A stretch of 59,956 nt of DNA, from the NCBI RefSeq assembly GCF_008801475.1, contig NZ_VZPP01000023.1, forward strand, positions 1 through 59,956. The letters run 5' to 3'. This stretch comes from Pseudomonas moorei. Lineage in GTDB: Bacteria > Pseudomonadota > Gammaproteobacteria > Pseudomonadales > Pseudomonadaceae. The notes under the pieces were generated by a model, which was not told where the DNA came from, made no database searches, and saw only the letters and a list, made by a program, of their open reading frames with translations. Shown here piece after piece: positions 49,247-58,689 of the stretch. Numbering within the stretch: the first letter of the stretch is position 1; every line of letters begins with the position of its first letter. The position numbers and the translations under genes are program-made.

Positions 49247-49843
49247 TTAAGGAACCAGATAGCCCTTGACCCCGGTGAAAATAATCTGCGCTGCCAACGC
49301 ACACACGAACAACCCCATCAACCGGCTGACAATCTGCAATCCCTGGTCACCCAGAATGCGCTCGATGTGATTGGCCAGGTACAGCACCACGCCGACCGTG
49401 AAACTGGCCAGGGCAATGCTGAGGATCGCGGTGAGCTTGTCGTCCCAGTGCGGCTGGCTCACACCCATGACCAGCAAGGCGCCGATGGTGCCGGGGCCGA
49501 CCGTCAGCGGGATGGTCAGCGGGACGATTGTCACGTCCTGCTGCACGTTGTCGGTCTGCACTGCCGACTTGCCTTGCGCCATGCCGAGCGCCGAGATGAA
49601 CAGCACGCTGCCGGCACCAATACGAAAGGCGTCCACGGTGATGCCGAACACGCTGAAAATCACCCGTCCGAACAAGTACAGCAAGACACTGGAAACCAGC
49701 GTGGCGATTGCCACTTTCCACGCCAGGCGACGTTGTTCCTTGCGCGAGTAGCCGCGGGTCAGACTGATGAAGCAGGACAATACGAAGAACGGGCTGTAGA
49801 GCACCAGCATCTTCAGGTAAACACTGAACAACACGTGGAGCAT
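49247..49843 (-). CDS. MarC-family integral membrane protein
   Basis: 198 residues, six hydrophobic helices. The pattern FFVLSCFISLTRGYSRKEQRRLAWKVAIA ... FRIGAGSVLFISALGMAQGK ... IVPLTIPLTVGPGTIGALLVMG is the MarC/UPF0056 family. These inner-membrane proteins were once called multiple-antibiotic-resistance or NAAT transporters, but the transported compound is unsettled. Single gene with its own terminator at 49134. Confidence 0.92.
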   Translation of the reverse strand: MLHVLFSVYLKMLVLYSPFFVLSCFISLTRGYSRKEQRRLAWKVAIATLVSSVLLYLFGRVIFSVFGITVDAFRIGAGSVLFISALGMAQGKSAVQTDNVQQDVTIVPLTIPLTVGPGTIGALLVMGVSQPHWDDKLTAILSIALASFTVGVVLYLANHIERILGDQGLQIVSRLMGLFVCALAAQIIFTGVKGYLVP

Positions 49844-49908
49844 GGTGCAGGCTCACTGGCGAGGGAAGTCGAGGGGGGAGTCTATCAGGCGTTGCGGAGC
49901 CTGTCGGC

Positions 49909-52686
49909 TCAGGACGTTGGGGTCGTGGCGCGGTTTTGCTGTTCGCGCTGCGCAACCCAGTGTTCGATCAGTTCACGCAGTTGCGACAATTCGACCGGTT
50001 TGGCCATGTGTCCGTCCATACCGGCCTGGCGCGCGCGCTCCTTGTGCTCGGTTAGGATGTGTGCGGTCAGTGCCACCACGGGGGTCCGAGTCCGCTGGTT
50101 GCCGACTTCCCAGGCACGCAACTGCTGGGTCGCCGAGAAACCGTCGAGGATCGGCATTTCGCAATCCATCAGCACCAGGTCGTAACGCTGGGCCTTCATG
50201 GCCTGCAAGGCTTCTTCGCCATTGCTGGCGGTGTCGGGCTGCAGATTGAGCTTGCCCAGCATGCCGCGGATGACCTTGGTCGAGATGCTGTTGTCTTCGG
50301 CCACCAGAATGCGGAAATCGGCGGGAACCTTTACCGGCAGGGGCGGACCCGAGGGTGGCTGCTGCATGACGGCGAGGCCCTTGTTGCGCTGGGTCAGCTC
50401 GTCGGCCAGGGTTGTCTTGAGGGTGTAGCCGGCCACGGGTTTGGCGAGGATGCGCTTGATTCCGGAATTGCGCGCGATGATCTTGCTCGGCGCATTGCTG
50501 ATGCCGGTGAGCATGATCAGCAGGATATCGTGATTGAGGCTCGGGTCTTCCTTGATCTTGGCGGCCAGTTGCATGCCGGTCATGCCGGGCATGTTCTGGT
50601 CCAGCAGGACCACGTCGAAGTAGTCGCGCAGGTGCGCCTTGGTGCGCAGCAGTGCCAGCGCTTCCTTGCCGGACGGTACTGCGCTGACGTTCAGGCCCCA
50701 GGCGCTGCATTGCTGCACCAGCACCTTGCGGCAGGTATCGTTGTCATCCACCACCAACACCCGTGCGCCCTGCAGCGGGCCGTCGAGGTCGGAAGTCGGG
50801 TGTTCAAGGCGGTCAGGGTCCAGCGGCAAGGTCAGCCACAAGGTGCTGCCCTGGTTGTTGCCACTCTTGATGCCGAATTCACCGTGCATCAGGCGAATCA
50901 ACTGACGGGCGATGACCAGACCCAGATTTCCGCCCGTCCGGTTGGCCGACAGGAAATGCTTGCTGTGCAATTCGGCGTGCATCAGCGCGTCGCGCTCTTC
51001 GGCGTCCATCGGTTCGCCACTGTCCTGCACGGCAATGCGCAGGCGTGGTTTGGGGCTGCGTTCGTCGAGAGCGACGACGATCAGGATTTCGCCTTCATCG
51101 GTTTTTTTCAGGGCGTTTTCAACAAGGCTCAACAGGGTCTGGCGCAAACGTGTCGGATCACCGCTGATGACTCGCGGCACTTGCGGCTGGATGAAGCTGA
51201 TCAATTCGACGTTCTGTTGTTCGGCCTTGGCGCGGAAGATGCTCAGGCAGTCTTCGATCAGGGCGTTGAGGTCGAATTGCACATCGTCCAGTTCTATCTG
51301 CCCGGATTCGAGCTTGGAGATGTCGAGGATCTCGTTGATCAGCGTCAGCAGTTCGTTGCCGGCGCTGTGGATGGTCTGTACGTAGTCGCGCTGTTTGACC
51401 GAGAGTGGTGTGCCCAGTAACAGTTCGGTCATGCCCAGCACGCCGTTCATCGGGGTGCGGATCTCATGGCTGATCTTTGCCAGGAATTCGGCCTTGGCGT
51501 TGATCTCGGCGTTGCTGGCGGCCAGATCACGACTGATGCTGAAGCGATCTTCGGTGATACTGCGCTGGCGCTCGCTCAGGGCGATGCTCATCAGCAGGCC
51601 GCTGATACAAATGAACGCCAGTAGAGTGGTGATCAGGCCGTGGGGTTCGATCAGGGTCAGCCCCAGCAGTGCGGGCAGGATGATCAGTATGCCGAGATTG
51701 AACACCACCATGGCGGCCACGAACAGCCGCGCCGGGCGATAGCCTTTCTGCCAGTGAAAGGCGCTGGCGAACAGCATCGTCAAGCCGGCGAGGGCCACCA
51801 GTCCGTAGGTGATGAAGTTCAACGGCAGCGTGTTGACGAACAGCAGTAGCAACCCCGAGATCATGATCAACAGGATTTCGCCCACGATCACTCTGTTCAG
51901 CGGATGTACACCGAGGGGAGCGAAGAAGCGTAACGCAAACATCAGGCCGCAGGGGGCGGTCAGTAACAAGGCGAGGTACGCGCCAGGGGTTTGCACCGCT
52001 TGCCACTCCGGAAGCCAGGGACCTGCCAGGTTCAACAACAGGACCAGGCTGAGCATCAGGCAGCCTTCGGATGCCGCCAGCCACAGGCTGCTGCGCGAGC
52101 GGGTGTAGGCGTAGCGGATGAGGTTGTGCAGGATCAGCATGCCGATACAGCCCAGCAGCAGGCCGTAGATCAGCGTCTGGCTCTGATTGGCTGCAGTCAT
52201 GATCGCTGATTGCAACGTGATGTAGGGGCGCAGCTGGTGTTCGGAAACCAGTCGCAGGTAGACGTCGAGAGGCTTGTCGCTTTGCGGCAACGGCAGCATC
52301 AAGTCGCTGCTGGGCAAAGGTCGATCGGTATTGGGTTGTTCGCCGCCTGTCTTCGATTGCTCGATCAGCCTGTCGCCGTCCAGCACATACATATTGAAGT
52401 GCAGCAAATCGGGTGCGAATACCCGAAGCAACTGCTCGTGCTTGCCGGGAGCAAGCCGGAATCGTAGCCAAAGCGCGCCATCGGGCGCGGCGGCGGTGAG
52501 CTCGTCGAGTTCGATAGGGCTGAATTGATTGGTGTAGCGTGCGGAACGGATGTCGCTCAGCTGCAGGTCGCCCTGTTCGTCGAGCAAAACGGACCAGCCA
52601 CTGCCTTGCGCGGCCTGAGCCGGGAGCATGCAGAGCAAGGTCAGCAAGGTGACGGTGAAACCTATGGCAATCCTGAGCCAGCGCAC
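49909..52686 (-). CDS. Hybrid sensor histidine kinase with 7TM-DISM sensor and two receiver domains
   Basis: 925 residues, GTG start with AAGGGA seven bases upstream. Signal peptide MRWLRIAIGFTVTLLTLLCMLPAQA; periplasmic 7TMR-DISM extracellular domain to about 165; seven membrane helices about 170-370; HisKA with His407 in FLAKISHEIRTPMNGVLGM; HATPase_c to about 635. Receiver 1 (RVLVVDDND..., acceptor Asp in VVLLDQNMPG) and receiver 2 (RILVAEDNS..., acceptor Asp in LVLMDCEMPILDG) follow. No Hpt domain, so a separate phosphotransfer protein is needed. Domain plan resembles pseudomonad RetS/LadS-type sensors, but the ligand and pathway are unknown. Orphan gene between marC and purD. Confidence 0.92.
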   Translation of the reverse strand: MRWLRIAIGFTVTLLTLLCMLPAQAAQGSGWSVLLDEQGDLQLSDIRSARYTNQFSPIELDELTAAAPDGALWLRFRLAPGKHEQLLRVFAPDLLHFNMYVLDGDRLIEQSKTGGEQPNTDRPLPSSDLMLPLPQSDKPLDVYLRLVSEHQLRPYITLQSAIMTAANQSQTLIYGLLLGCIGMLILHNLIRYAYTRSRSSLWLAASEGCLMLSLVLLLNLAGPWLPEWQAVQTPGAYLALLLTAPCGLMFALRFFAPLGVHPLNRVIVGEILLIMISGLLLLFVNTLPLNFITYGLVALAGLTMLFASAFHWQKGYRPARLFVAAMVVFNLGILIILPALLGLTLIEPHGLITTLLAFICISGLLMSIALSERQRSITEDRFSISRDLAASNAEINAKAEFLAKISHEIRTPMNGVLGMTELLLGTPLSVKQRDYVQTIHSAGNELLTLINEILDISKLESGQIELDDVQFDLNALIEDCLSIFRAKAEQQNVELISFIQPQVPRVISGDPTRLRQTLLSLVENALKKTDEGEILIVVALDERSPKPRLRIAVQDSGEPMDAEERDALMHAELHSKHFLSANRTGGNLGLVIARQLIRLMHGEFGIKSGNNQGSTLWLTLPLDPDRLEHPTSDLDGPLQGARVLVVDDNDTCRKVLVQQCSAWGLNVSAVPSGKEALALLRTKAHLRDYFDVVLLDQNMPGMTGMQLAAKIKEDPSLNHDILLIMLTGISNAPSKIIARNSGIKRILAKPVAGYTLKTTLADELTQRNKGLAVMQQPPSGPPLPVKVPADFRILVAEDNSISTKVIRGMLGKLNLQPDTASNGEEALQAMKAQRYDLVLMDCEMPILDGFSATQQLRAWEVGNQRTRTPVVALTAHILTEHKERARQAGMDGHMAKPVELSQLRELIEHWVAQREQQNRATTPTS

Positions 52687-52746
52687 GGCGAAATCCCTTC
52701 GTAGGTTGATGCCAGAATATAACTATGCGCGGCGCCGGAATAGTCA

Positions 52747-52769
52747 GGCAAGGGCCTGAAGCCCTTGCC
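52747..52769. terminator. Hairpin downstream of purD
   Basis: Perfect nine-bp stem GGCAAGGGC ctgaa GCCCTTGCC, 17 bases past the purD stop. There is no T-run on the minus strand (TGACTATT follows), so it may be a weak terminator or an mRNA 3'-end stabiliser. Confidence 0.5.
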
Positions 52770-52785
52770 CGGCTGAAAGGGTAGC

Positions 52786-54081
52786 TTATTCCTGATTTTC
52801 GCCACGCTCGCGGGCAATGGCGCGGTAGCCAATGTCCTTGCGATAGAAACAGCCTTCCCAATCAATCTTGGCTGCCAGCTTGTACGCCTGCTGTTGAGCG
52901 GCATCGACGCTGGTGCCCATGGCGGTGGCGCAAAGCACCCGACCACCGGCCGTCACGACTTGACCGTCCTTGAGTGCAGTACCGGCGTGGAAGACTTTGC
53001 CTTCCAGTGTCGCGGCTGCATCCAGACCCTTGATGGCCGCGCCTTTGGCGTAGTCACCAGGATAGCCGCCTGCGGCCAGTACGATACCGACGCTAGGACG
53101 TGGATCCCATTGCGCTTCAACTTTGTCCAGCGCCTGGGCCAGGGCAGCTTCTACCAGCAGTACCAGGCTTGACTGCAGGCGCAGCATGACCGGCTGGGTC
53201 TCAGGGTCGCCGAAACGGCAATTGAATTCGATAACTTTTGGGTTACCAGCCTTGTCGATCATCAGGCCAGCGTACAGGAATCCAGTGTAGACGTTTCCTT
53301 CCTCGGCCATGCCGCGAACCGTCGGCCAGATCACCAGGTCCATGACGCGTTGATGCACTTCACTGGTGACCACCGGAGCAGGGGAGTAGGCACCCATGCC
53401 GCCCGTGTTCGGGCCGGTATCGCCGTCACCGACACGTTTGTGGTCCTGGCTGGTGGCCATCGGCAAGACGTTCTTGCCGTCAACCATGACGATGAAGCTG
53501 GCTTCTTCGCCGTCCAGGAACTCTTCGATCACCACGCGGGAACCGGCGTCGCCGAAAGCGTTGCCGGCCAGCATGTCGCGCACGGCGTCTTCGGCTTCGG
53601 CCAGAGTCATGGCCACGATCACGCCTTTACCGGCGGCAAGACCATCGGCCTTGATCACGATTGGTGCGCCTTTTTCACGCAGGTAAGCCAGGGCCGGCTC
53701 GATCTCGGTGAAGTTCTGGTAGTCGGCGGTCGGGATCTTGTGGCGGGCCAGGAAGTCCTTGGTGAACGCTTTCGAACCTTCCAGCTGAGCGGCGCCAGCG
53801 GTCGGGCCAAAGCAATCCAGGCCGCGCGAACGGAACAGATCGACGACACCAGCGACCAGCGGCACTTCAGGGCCGACGATGGTCAGGGAAACGTTTTTCT
53901 CGGCAAAGTCTGCAAGCTGCTCAAGCGCCAGCACATCGATGGCGACGTTCTCGCACTTGGCTTCAATGGCGGTGCCGGCGTTGCCCGGAGCCACGAAAAC
54001 CTTCTGCACACGCGGATCCTGAGCCACTTTCCAGGCCAGGGCGTGTTCACGGCCACCGCTGCCAATGATCAAAACATTCAT
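52786..54081 (-). CDS. purD: Phosphoribosylamine-glycine ligase
   Basis: 431 residues, complete. ATP-grasp enzyme joining glycine to phosphoribosylamine in purine synthesis. N-terminus MNVLIIGSGGREHALAWKVAQDPRV, ATP-grasp segments IVIKADGLAAGKGVIVA, VIEEFLDGEEASFIVMVDGKNVLPMATSQDHKRVGDGDTGPNTGGMGAYSPAP, and FNCRFGDPETQPVM. Follows purH in the same direction with a REP pair between. Confidence 0.98.
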   Translation of the reverse strand: MNVLIIGSGGREHALAWKVAQDPRVQKVFVAPGNAGTAIEAKCENVAIDVLALEQLADFAEKNVSLTIVGPEVPLVAGVVDLFRSRGLDCFGPTAGAAQLEGSKAFTKDFLARHKIPTADYQNFTEIEPALAYLREKGAPIVIKADGLAAGKGVIVAMTLAEAEDAVRDMLAGNAFGDAGSRVVIEEFLDGEEASFIVMVDGKNVLPMATSQDHKRVGDGDTGPNTGGMGAYSPAPVVTSEVHQRVMDLVIWPTVRGMAEEGNVYTGFLYAGLMIDKAGNPKVIEFNCRFGDPETQPVMLRLQSSLVLLVEAALAQALDKVEAQWDPRPSVGIVLAAGGYPGDYAKGAAIKGLDAAATLEGKVFHAGTALKDGQVVTAGGRVLCATAMGTSVDAAQQQAYKLAAKIDWEGCFYRKDIGYRAIARERGENQE

Positions 54082-54113
54082 TTCAAAAACCTCGGATGAC
54101 GCAAATCTGGGAG

Positions 54114-54216
54114 CTGTAGGAGCGAGCCTGCTCGCGATGGTGGTTAACGATAACGCGGAGTGTCTGAAACACTGTGGCGTCTATTCGTTCTTCGCGAGCA
54201 AGCTCGCTCCTACAGT
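54114..54216. repeat. Inverted pair of REP elements between purH and purD
   Basis: CTGTAGGAGCGAGCCTGCTCGCGATGG and TTCGCGAGCAAGCTCGCTCCTACAG face each other about 50 bases apart. Both arms carry the variant TAGGAG/CTCCTA instead of GGGAG, i.e. a compensating change that keeps the outer stem paired. Confidence 0.87.
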
Positions 54217-54230
54217 CAGTGGACGTATGC

Positions 54231-55838
54231 TTAGTGACGGAAGTGGCGCATGCCGGTGAACACCATGGCGATGCCGGCCTCGTCGGCTGCTGCAATCACT
54301 TCGTTGTCACGCATCGAGCCGCCTGGCTGGATCACTGCGGTGATACCGGCCTTGGCCGCGTTGTCGATGCCATCGCGGAACGGGAAGAACGCATCGGAAG
54401 CCATGACCGCGCCCTGTACCTGCAAGCCAGCATGTTCCGCCTTGATCGCGGCGATACGTGCCGAGTTCACGCGGCTCATCTGGCCAGCGCCAACACCGAT
54501 GGTCTGACGGTTCTTGGCGTAGACGATGGCGTTGGATTTAACGTACTTGGCGACTTTCCAGGCGAAGATCAGGTCGTGGATTTCCTGTTCGGTCGGCGCG
54601 CGCTTGGTCACGACTTTCAGGTCATCGGCGCTGATCATGCCGATGTCGCGGCTCTGCACCAGCAGGCCGCCGTTGACACGTTTGTAGTCCCAGGCAGCCG
54701 CGCGGTCAGCCGACCACTCGCCGCAGGCCAGCAGGCGTACGTTGGCTTTGGCGGCCACGATGGCGCGGGCTTCGTCGCTGACGCTCGGGGCGATGATCAC
54801 TTCGACGAACTGACGCTCGACGATGGCCTTGGCGGTTTCAGCATCCAGCTCGCGGTTGAACGCGATGATGCCGCCGAACGCGGATTCGGTGTCGGTGGCG
54901 TAGGCGAGGTCGTAGGCCTTGCGGATACCGCCTTCGGCGTCCGGGCTGACGGCCACGCCACACGGGTTGGCGTGCTTGACGATCACACAGGCTGGCTTGA
55001 CGAAGCTCTTCACGCACTCCAGCGCAGCGTCGGTGTCGGCCACGTTGTTGTACGACAGTTCCTTGCCTTGCAGTTGGGTCGCGGTGGCGATGCCGACTTC
55101 GGCAGGCTTGGCTTCCACGTAGAACGCCGCGCTCTGGTGCGGGTTCTCGCCGTAGCGCATTTCCTGGGCCTTGATGAACTGGCTGTTGAAGGTGCGCGGG
55201 AATTCGCTGCGACCTTCGGTGCTGAGGGTGTCGGCGGCCTGGTTCACGGTGCCCATATAGTTGGCGATCATGCCATCGTAGGCGGCGGTGTGTTCGAAGG
55301 CCTTGAGCATCAGGTCGAAACGCTGGGCGTAGGTCAGGCCGCCGGCCTTGAGGTTTTCGAGGACGCTGGCGTAATCGCTGGCGTTGACCACGATGGCCAC
55401 GTCCTTGTGGTTCTTCGCTGCCGAACGAACCATGGTCGGGCCGCCGATGTCGATGTTTTCGATCGCGGTCGGCAGGTCACAGCCTGGCTTGTTGATGGTG
55501 GCTTCGAACGGATACAGGTTGACTGCTACCAGGTCGATCGGCTTGATGCCGTGCTCGTTCATGATGGCGTCGTCGATACCGCGACGACCGAGGATCCCGC
55601 CGTGGATTTTCGGGTGCAGGGTTTTCACCCGACCGTCCATCATTTCGGCAAAACCGGTGTAATCAGCGACTTCCACTGCGGCAACGCCGTTGTCCTGCAG
55701 CAGCTTGAACGTCCCGCCGGTGGAGAGGATCTCGACGCCCAGGGCTTCAAGTTCCTTGGCGAATTCGAGGATCCCGGTCTTGTCGGAAACGCTGATCAAG
55801 GCGCGGCGGATCGGCAGGCGGGTAGTCTGGTCGGTCAT
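54231..55838 (-). CDS. purH: Bifunctional AICAR transformylase / IMP cyclohydrolase
   Basis: 535 residues from ATG 55838 (MTDQTTRLPIRRALISVSDKTG; 11 upstream codons are in frame but outside the family). N-terminal IMP cyclohydrolase/MGS fold with TGILEFAKELEALGVEILSTGGT and GRVKTLHPKIHGGILGRR. C-terminal transformylase with LRYGENPHQ-like MRYGENPHQSAAFY, VKHANPCGVA and SDAFFPFRDGIDNAAKAG. Last two steps of IMP synthesis. Downstream of fis with a hairpin terminator in the gap. Confidence 0.98.
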   Translation of the reverse strand: MTDQTTRLPIRRALISVSDKTGILEFAKELEALGVEILSTGGTFKLLQDNGVAAVEVADYTGFAEMMDGRVKTLHPKIHGGILGRRGIDDAIMNEHGIKPIDLVAVNLYPFEATINKPGCDLPTAIENIDIGGPTMVRSAAKNHKDVAIVVNASDYASVLENLKAGGLTYAQRFDLMLKAFEHTAAYDGMIANYMGTVNQAADTLSTEGRSEFPRTFNSQFIKAQEMRYGENPHQSAAFYVEAKPAEVGIATATQLQGKELSYNNVADTDAALECVKSFVKPACVIVKHANPCGVAVSPDAEGGIRKAYDLAYATDTESAFGGIIAFNRELDAETAKAIVERQFVEVIIAPSVSDEARAIVAAKANVRLLACGEWSADRAAAWDYKRVNGGLLVQSRDIGMISADDLKVVTKRAPTEQEIHDLIFAWKVAKYVKSNAIVYAKNRQTIGVGAGQMSRVNSARIAAIKAEHAGLQVQGAVMASDAFFPFRDGIDNAAKAGITAVIQPGGSMRDNEVIAAADEAGIAMVFTGMRHFRH

Positions 55839-55868
55839 TTCAATTTCCATCAAAAGCAAAGGAGTCAG

Positions 55869-55902
55869 CAAAAAAGGCGACCGGTTTTACGCGGGCGCCT
55901 TT
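55869..55902 (-). terminator. Hairpin with T-run between fis and purH
   Basis: On the minus strand AAAGGCG (55902-55896) pairs with CGCCTTT (55879-55873), followed by TTTGC; the loop is about 16 bases. It sits 18 bases after the fis stop and about 30 before the purH start, so it may end or attenuate the dusB-fis transcript before purH. Confidence 0.65.
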
Positions 55903-55919
55903 CTGGTTTGATTGAATGC

Positions 55920-56240
55920 TTACAGCAAATCGTACTGCTTGAGTTTCTTGCGCAGCGTGCCCCGGTTCAGTCCGAGCATCTCGCTGGCCTTGGTCTGGTT
56001 GCCCTTGACGTAGTTCATCACGCACTCGAGCAGGGGAGCCTCGACTTCGGAGAGCACCAGGTTGTACACATCCGTGACGGCAGCGCCCTCAAGGTGGGCG
56101 AAATAATTGTGCAGCGCTTTCTCGACACTCCCACGAAGGGTCTGACCTTCTTCGCTCGGGGTATTGAGGTGCTGTTTCAAATTCACGTTGTCGCTCACGG
56201 GTGTTGTTCCACTCACTAAAGTCTCGGTCATCATCGTCAT
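55920..56240 (-). CDS. fis: DNA-binding protein Fis
   Basis: 106 residues from ATG 56240, overlapping the dusB stop by four bases (ATGA). C-terminal helix-turn-helix VMNYVKGNQTKASEMLGLNRGTLRKKLKQYDLL is diagnostic for Fis; the N-terminal part is longer than the E. coli protein by a few residues. Nucleoid protein bending DNA and controlling rRNA and growth-phase genes. dusB-fis coupling is the conserved gamma-proteobacterial arrangement. Confidence 0.97.
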   Translation of the reverse strand: MTMMTETLVSGTTPVSDNVNLKQHLNTPSEEGQTLRGSVEKALHNYFAHLEGAAVTDVYNLVLSEVEAPLLECVMNYVKGNQTKASEMLGLNRGTLRKKLKQYDLL

Positions 56241-57247
56241 GCGGCCACCCCCTCTCCGTCCCCTGTCAGGCTCTTGTAACGTTCGGCGAAGAAGCCCTGA
56301 ACGTTGGCGCATTGTGCTTCCGTATCTTCCAAACGATTGAAGTGGGCGCGAAACTCCCTGGCGCCCGGCAAAGTTGCGAGATACCAGCCCACATGCTTTC
56401 GAGCAATGCGTACGCCCATCACGTCTCCATAGAAGGCGTGCAGCGCAGCCAAGTGCTCTAGCAGAATGCGTTCCACCTCGATCAGCTCCAGCGCCGGGAG
56501 CTTCTCGCCGGTTCGCAGGAAATGGTCGATCTCGCGAAAAATCCAAGGCCGCCCCTGGGCAGCCCGGCCAACCAACAGGCCGTCGGCACCGGTCGCGTCA
56601 AGCACGTAGCGGGCCTTCTCCGGCGAATCGATGTCGCCATTGGCGAAGACCGGCATCGACACCGCCTGCTTGATCGCGGCAATGGTGTCGTACTCGGCTT
56701 CCCCGGTGTACAGATCGGCGCGGGTGCGGCCATGGACCGCCAGCGCCGTGATGCCTGCCTGTTCGGCGATCTTCGCCACAGTCAGGCCGTTCTTGTTGTC
56801 CCGGTCCCAGCCGGTACGGATCTTCAGGGTCACCGGCACATCAACCGCAGCCACTACCGCCTGCAGGATCTCGGTAACCAATGCCTCGTCCTTCAACAGT
56901 GCGGAGCCGGCAGCCTTGTTGCAGACTTTCTTCGCCGGACAGCCCATATTGATATCAATAATCTGCGCACCCAGCTCGACGTTGGCCCGGGCCGCATCCG
57001 CCAGCATCTGTGCGTCACCACCGGCGATCTGTACCGAGCGTGGCTCGGGATCACCTTCGTGGATCATGCGCATGCGTGACTTGCGGGTGTTCCACAAACT
57101 CATGTCGCTGGTAACCATCTCCGAGACTACTAGTCCCGCGCCCAGTCGCTTGCACAGCTGACGAAAGGGCTGGTCGGTGACGCCCGCCATGGGAGCGAGA
57201 ATCAAGCCGTTGTGTAATGTGTATGGACCGATGCGTACCGCCGACAT
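56237..57247 (-). CDS. dusB: tRNA-dihydrouridine synthase B
   Basis: 336 residues. TIM-barrel flavoenzyme reducing uridines in the tRNA D-loop. Landmarks: LILAPMAGVTDQPFRQLCKRLGAGLVVSEMV, IDINMGCPAKKVCNKAAGSALL (catalytic Cys after KKV), VTLKIRTGWDRD, LAVHGRTRADLYTGEAEYDTIAAIK, DGLLVGRAAQGRPWIF. First gene of dusB-fis; 185 bases of non-coding DNA upstream probably carry the growth-rate-regulated promoter. Confidence 0.97.
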   Translation of the reverse strand: MSAVRIGPYTLHNGLILAPMAGVTDQPFRQLCKRLGAGLVVSEMVTSDMSLWNTRKSRMRMIHEGDPEPRSVQIAGGDAQMLADAARANVELGAQIIDINMGCPAKKVCNKAAGSALLKDEALVTEILQAVVAAVDVPVTLKIRTGWDRDNKNGLTVAKIAEQAGITALAVHGRTRADLYTGEAEYDTIAAIKQAVSMPVFANGDIDSPEKARYVLDATGADGLLVGRAAQGRPWIFREIDHFLRTGEKLPALELIEVERILLEHLAALHAFYGDVMGVRIARKHVGWYLATLPGAREFRAHFNRLEDTEAQCANVQGFFAERYKSLTGDGEGVAA

Positions 57248-57432
57248 AGGACTTCCCTGTTGTGGGGCCGGATCATGAGAGTTCGAAAAAGGGTTGGCAT
57301 GATACCCGCTCTCGATGACTGGATAAAGGCTGAATTGAACAAAATCTGAACAGTTATTCTGTTATCGCCAGCGGTTTGGTCCCGGCGCGCGCAGTCAGAA
57401 AGCCGTCGTCAATTCAGGATGGGTGAGCCGGT

Positions 57433-58659
57433 TCACTCGGGCGAGTGGAAGCTGAGACTGTAGTTCACCGCTTTGGCGCCTGGGTCGAGAATGTCCAGCG
57501 CGATGTGGATCGGTGTCTGCGGGGGCATTTCGGCCATGCCTTCGAGGTCGCCCCCCAGGTACTCGCCGGGCTTGAAGCGACGGCTGGCGATCAGATGGCC
57601 ATTGAGGTCGGCAAAGCGCAGTTCCAGCAGCGGGAATGGCTGGGAGAAAGGCGCACGGTTGTAGATGATCGCGTCGACCACCAGGGCGCCGTTGAATTCA
57701 GGGTGGCTGCGCACTACCAGGTTGCTGCTTTTGATTTTCGCGATATCGACCTTGGATGGCACGGTGCAACCGATTTGCGGGCACAGCTGCTGGAACCATG
57801 GGCGGTATTGGTCCTGGCGTGCCAGTTCATCGAAGTGGTAGGCAACATACTGGCCGACGAGAGCACCGGCACCAATCACGATCAACAGTAACCAGAAGAG
57901 TCGGCGCCCCCACGGCGAGCGACGTTTTTGCCAGTCGAGTTGCAGCGGATCATCGGTCAGGTCTTGCAGCACGTCGGCGCGCACGCCGGGTTCGCTGCGC
58001 TCGCGTCGCTTGCGTAATGGCTCGATCGAGGGCAGGTCGTCGTCATGCTCGTCGCTTGCAGTGGCCGACAGGCGCTCATGATGAACCGGCGTGTCGAGCG
58101 GGTCGTGCAGGCGCAGTTGTGGCGGCGCTGCTTCGTCCTCGGGTTCTACGGGTTCCAGGGACAGCGAGGGTTCGGTGCGCGAGGGTTTGCTCGGTACCAG
58201 CTCCAGCTCCGGCAAATCCTCTTCGTCGGTCTGCGCGCGATCGGCAGCCGATTCGCTGAACAGGCTGTCGGACCAGGGCTCTTCGGTCTCGGCAGTGTCG
58301 CGACGCGCACTGAGCGCGTCTTCGCGATGCCGGGTGAACTCCGTGGTCGGCTGGATTTCCCGCTGTTCGAGGCGGGCGAGCTCTTCGTCGAGGTCGAGAC
58401 TGTCGAGGTCCAGCTCGGCGGCTGTCCATTGTTTTTGGCTGATGGCGCGGGGTTCTGCGGGTTCCGGTGCTTCGATGATGGCCGGGGCGACCGGCGTGAC
58501 AGGTTCCTTGCCGGCCTGCTCAAGCAGCTGCTTGGCGGCATTGAACACCTGCAGGCATGAGCCACAGCGAACAACGCCGCGAGCCACGCTCAACTGAGCG
58601 TGGCTGACGCGGAAGCTGGTTTGGCAATGCGGGCACTGAGTGACGAAACTGTCGGTCAT
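57433..58659 (-). CDS. Zinc-ribbon and DUF3426 domain membrane protein
   Basis: 408 residues. N-terminal zinc ribbon with C-x2-C...C-x2-C (TQCPHCQTSF...VVRCGSCLQVF, MJ0042-type). A long acidic, low-complexity linker follows (about 80-245), then one membrane helix (GRRLFWLLLIVIGAGALVGQYVAYHF, about 255-280) and the C-terminal DUF3426 beta domain (SSNLVVRSHPEFNGALVVDAIIYNRAPFSQPFPLLELRFADLNG). Conserved next to prmA in pseudomonads; function unknown. Topology suggests a cytoplasmic ribbon and periplasmic DUF3426. Confidence 0.92.
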   Translation of the reverse strand: MTDSFVTQCPHCQTSFRVSHAQLSVARGVVRCGSCLQVFNAAKQLLEQAGKEPVTPVAPAIIEAPEPAEPRAISQKQWTAAELDLDSLDLDEELARLEQREIQPTTEFTRHREDALSARRDTAETEEPWSDSLFSESAADRAQTDEEDLPELELVPSKPSRTEPSLSLEPVEPEDEAAPPQLRLHDPLDTPVHHERLSATASDEHDDDLPSIEPLRKRRERSEPGVRADVLQDLTDDPLQLDWQKRRSPWGRRLFWLLLIVIGAGALVGQYVAYHFDELARQDQYRPWFQQLCPQIGCTVPSKVDIAKIKSSNLVVRSHPEFNGALVVDAIIYNRAPFSQPFPLLELRFADLNGHLIASRRFKPGEYLGGDLEGMAEMPPQTPIHIALDILDPGAKAVNYSLSFHSPE

Positions 58660-58689
58660 GCGGCGATCCGGATTATGCAGAGGCTCATT

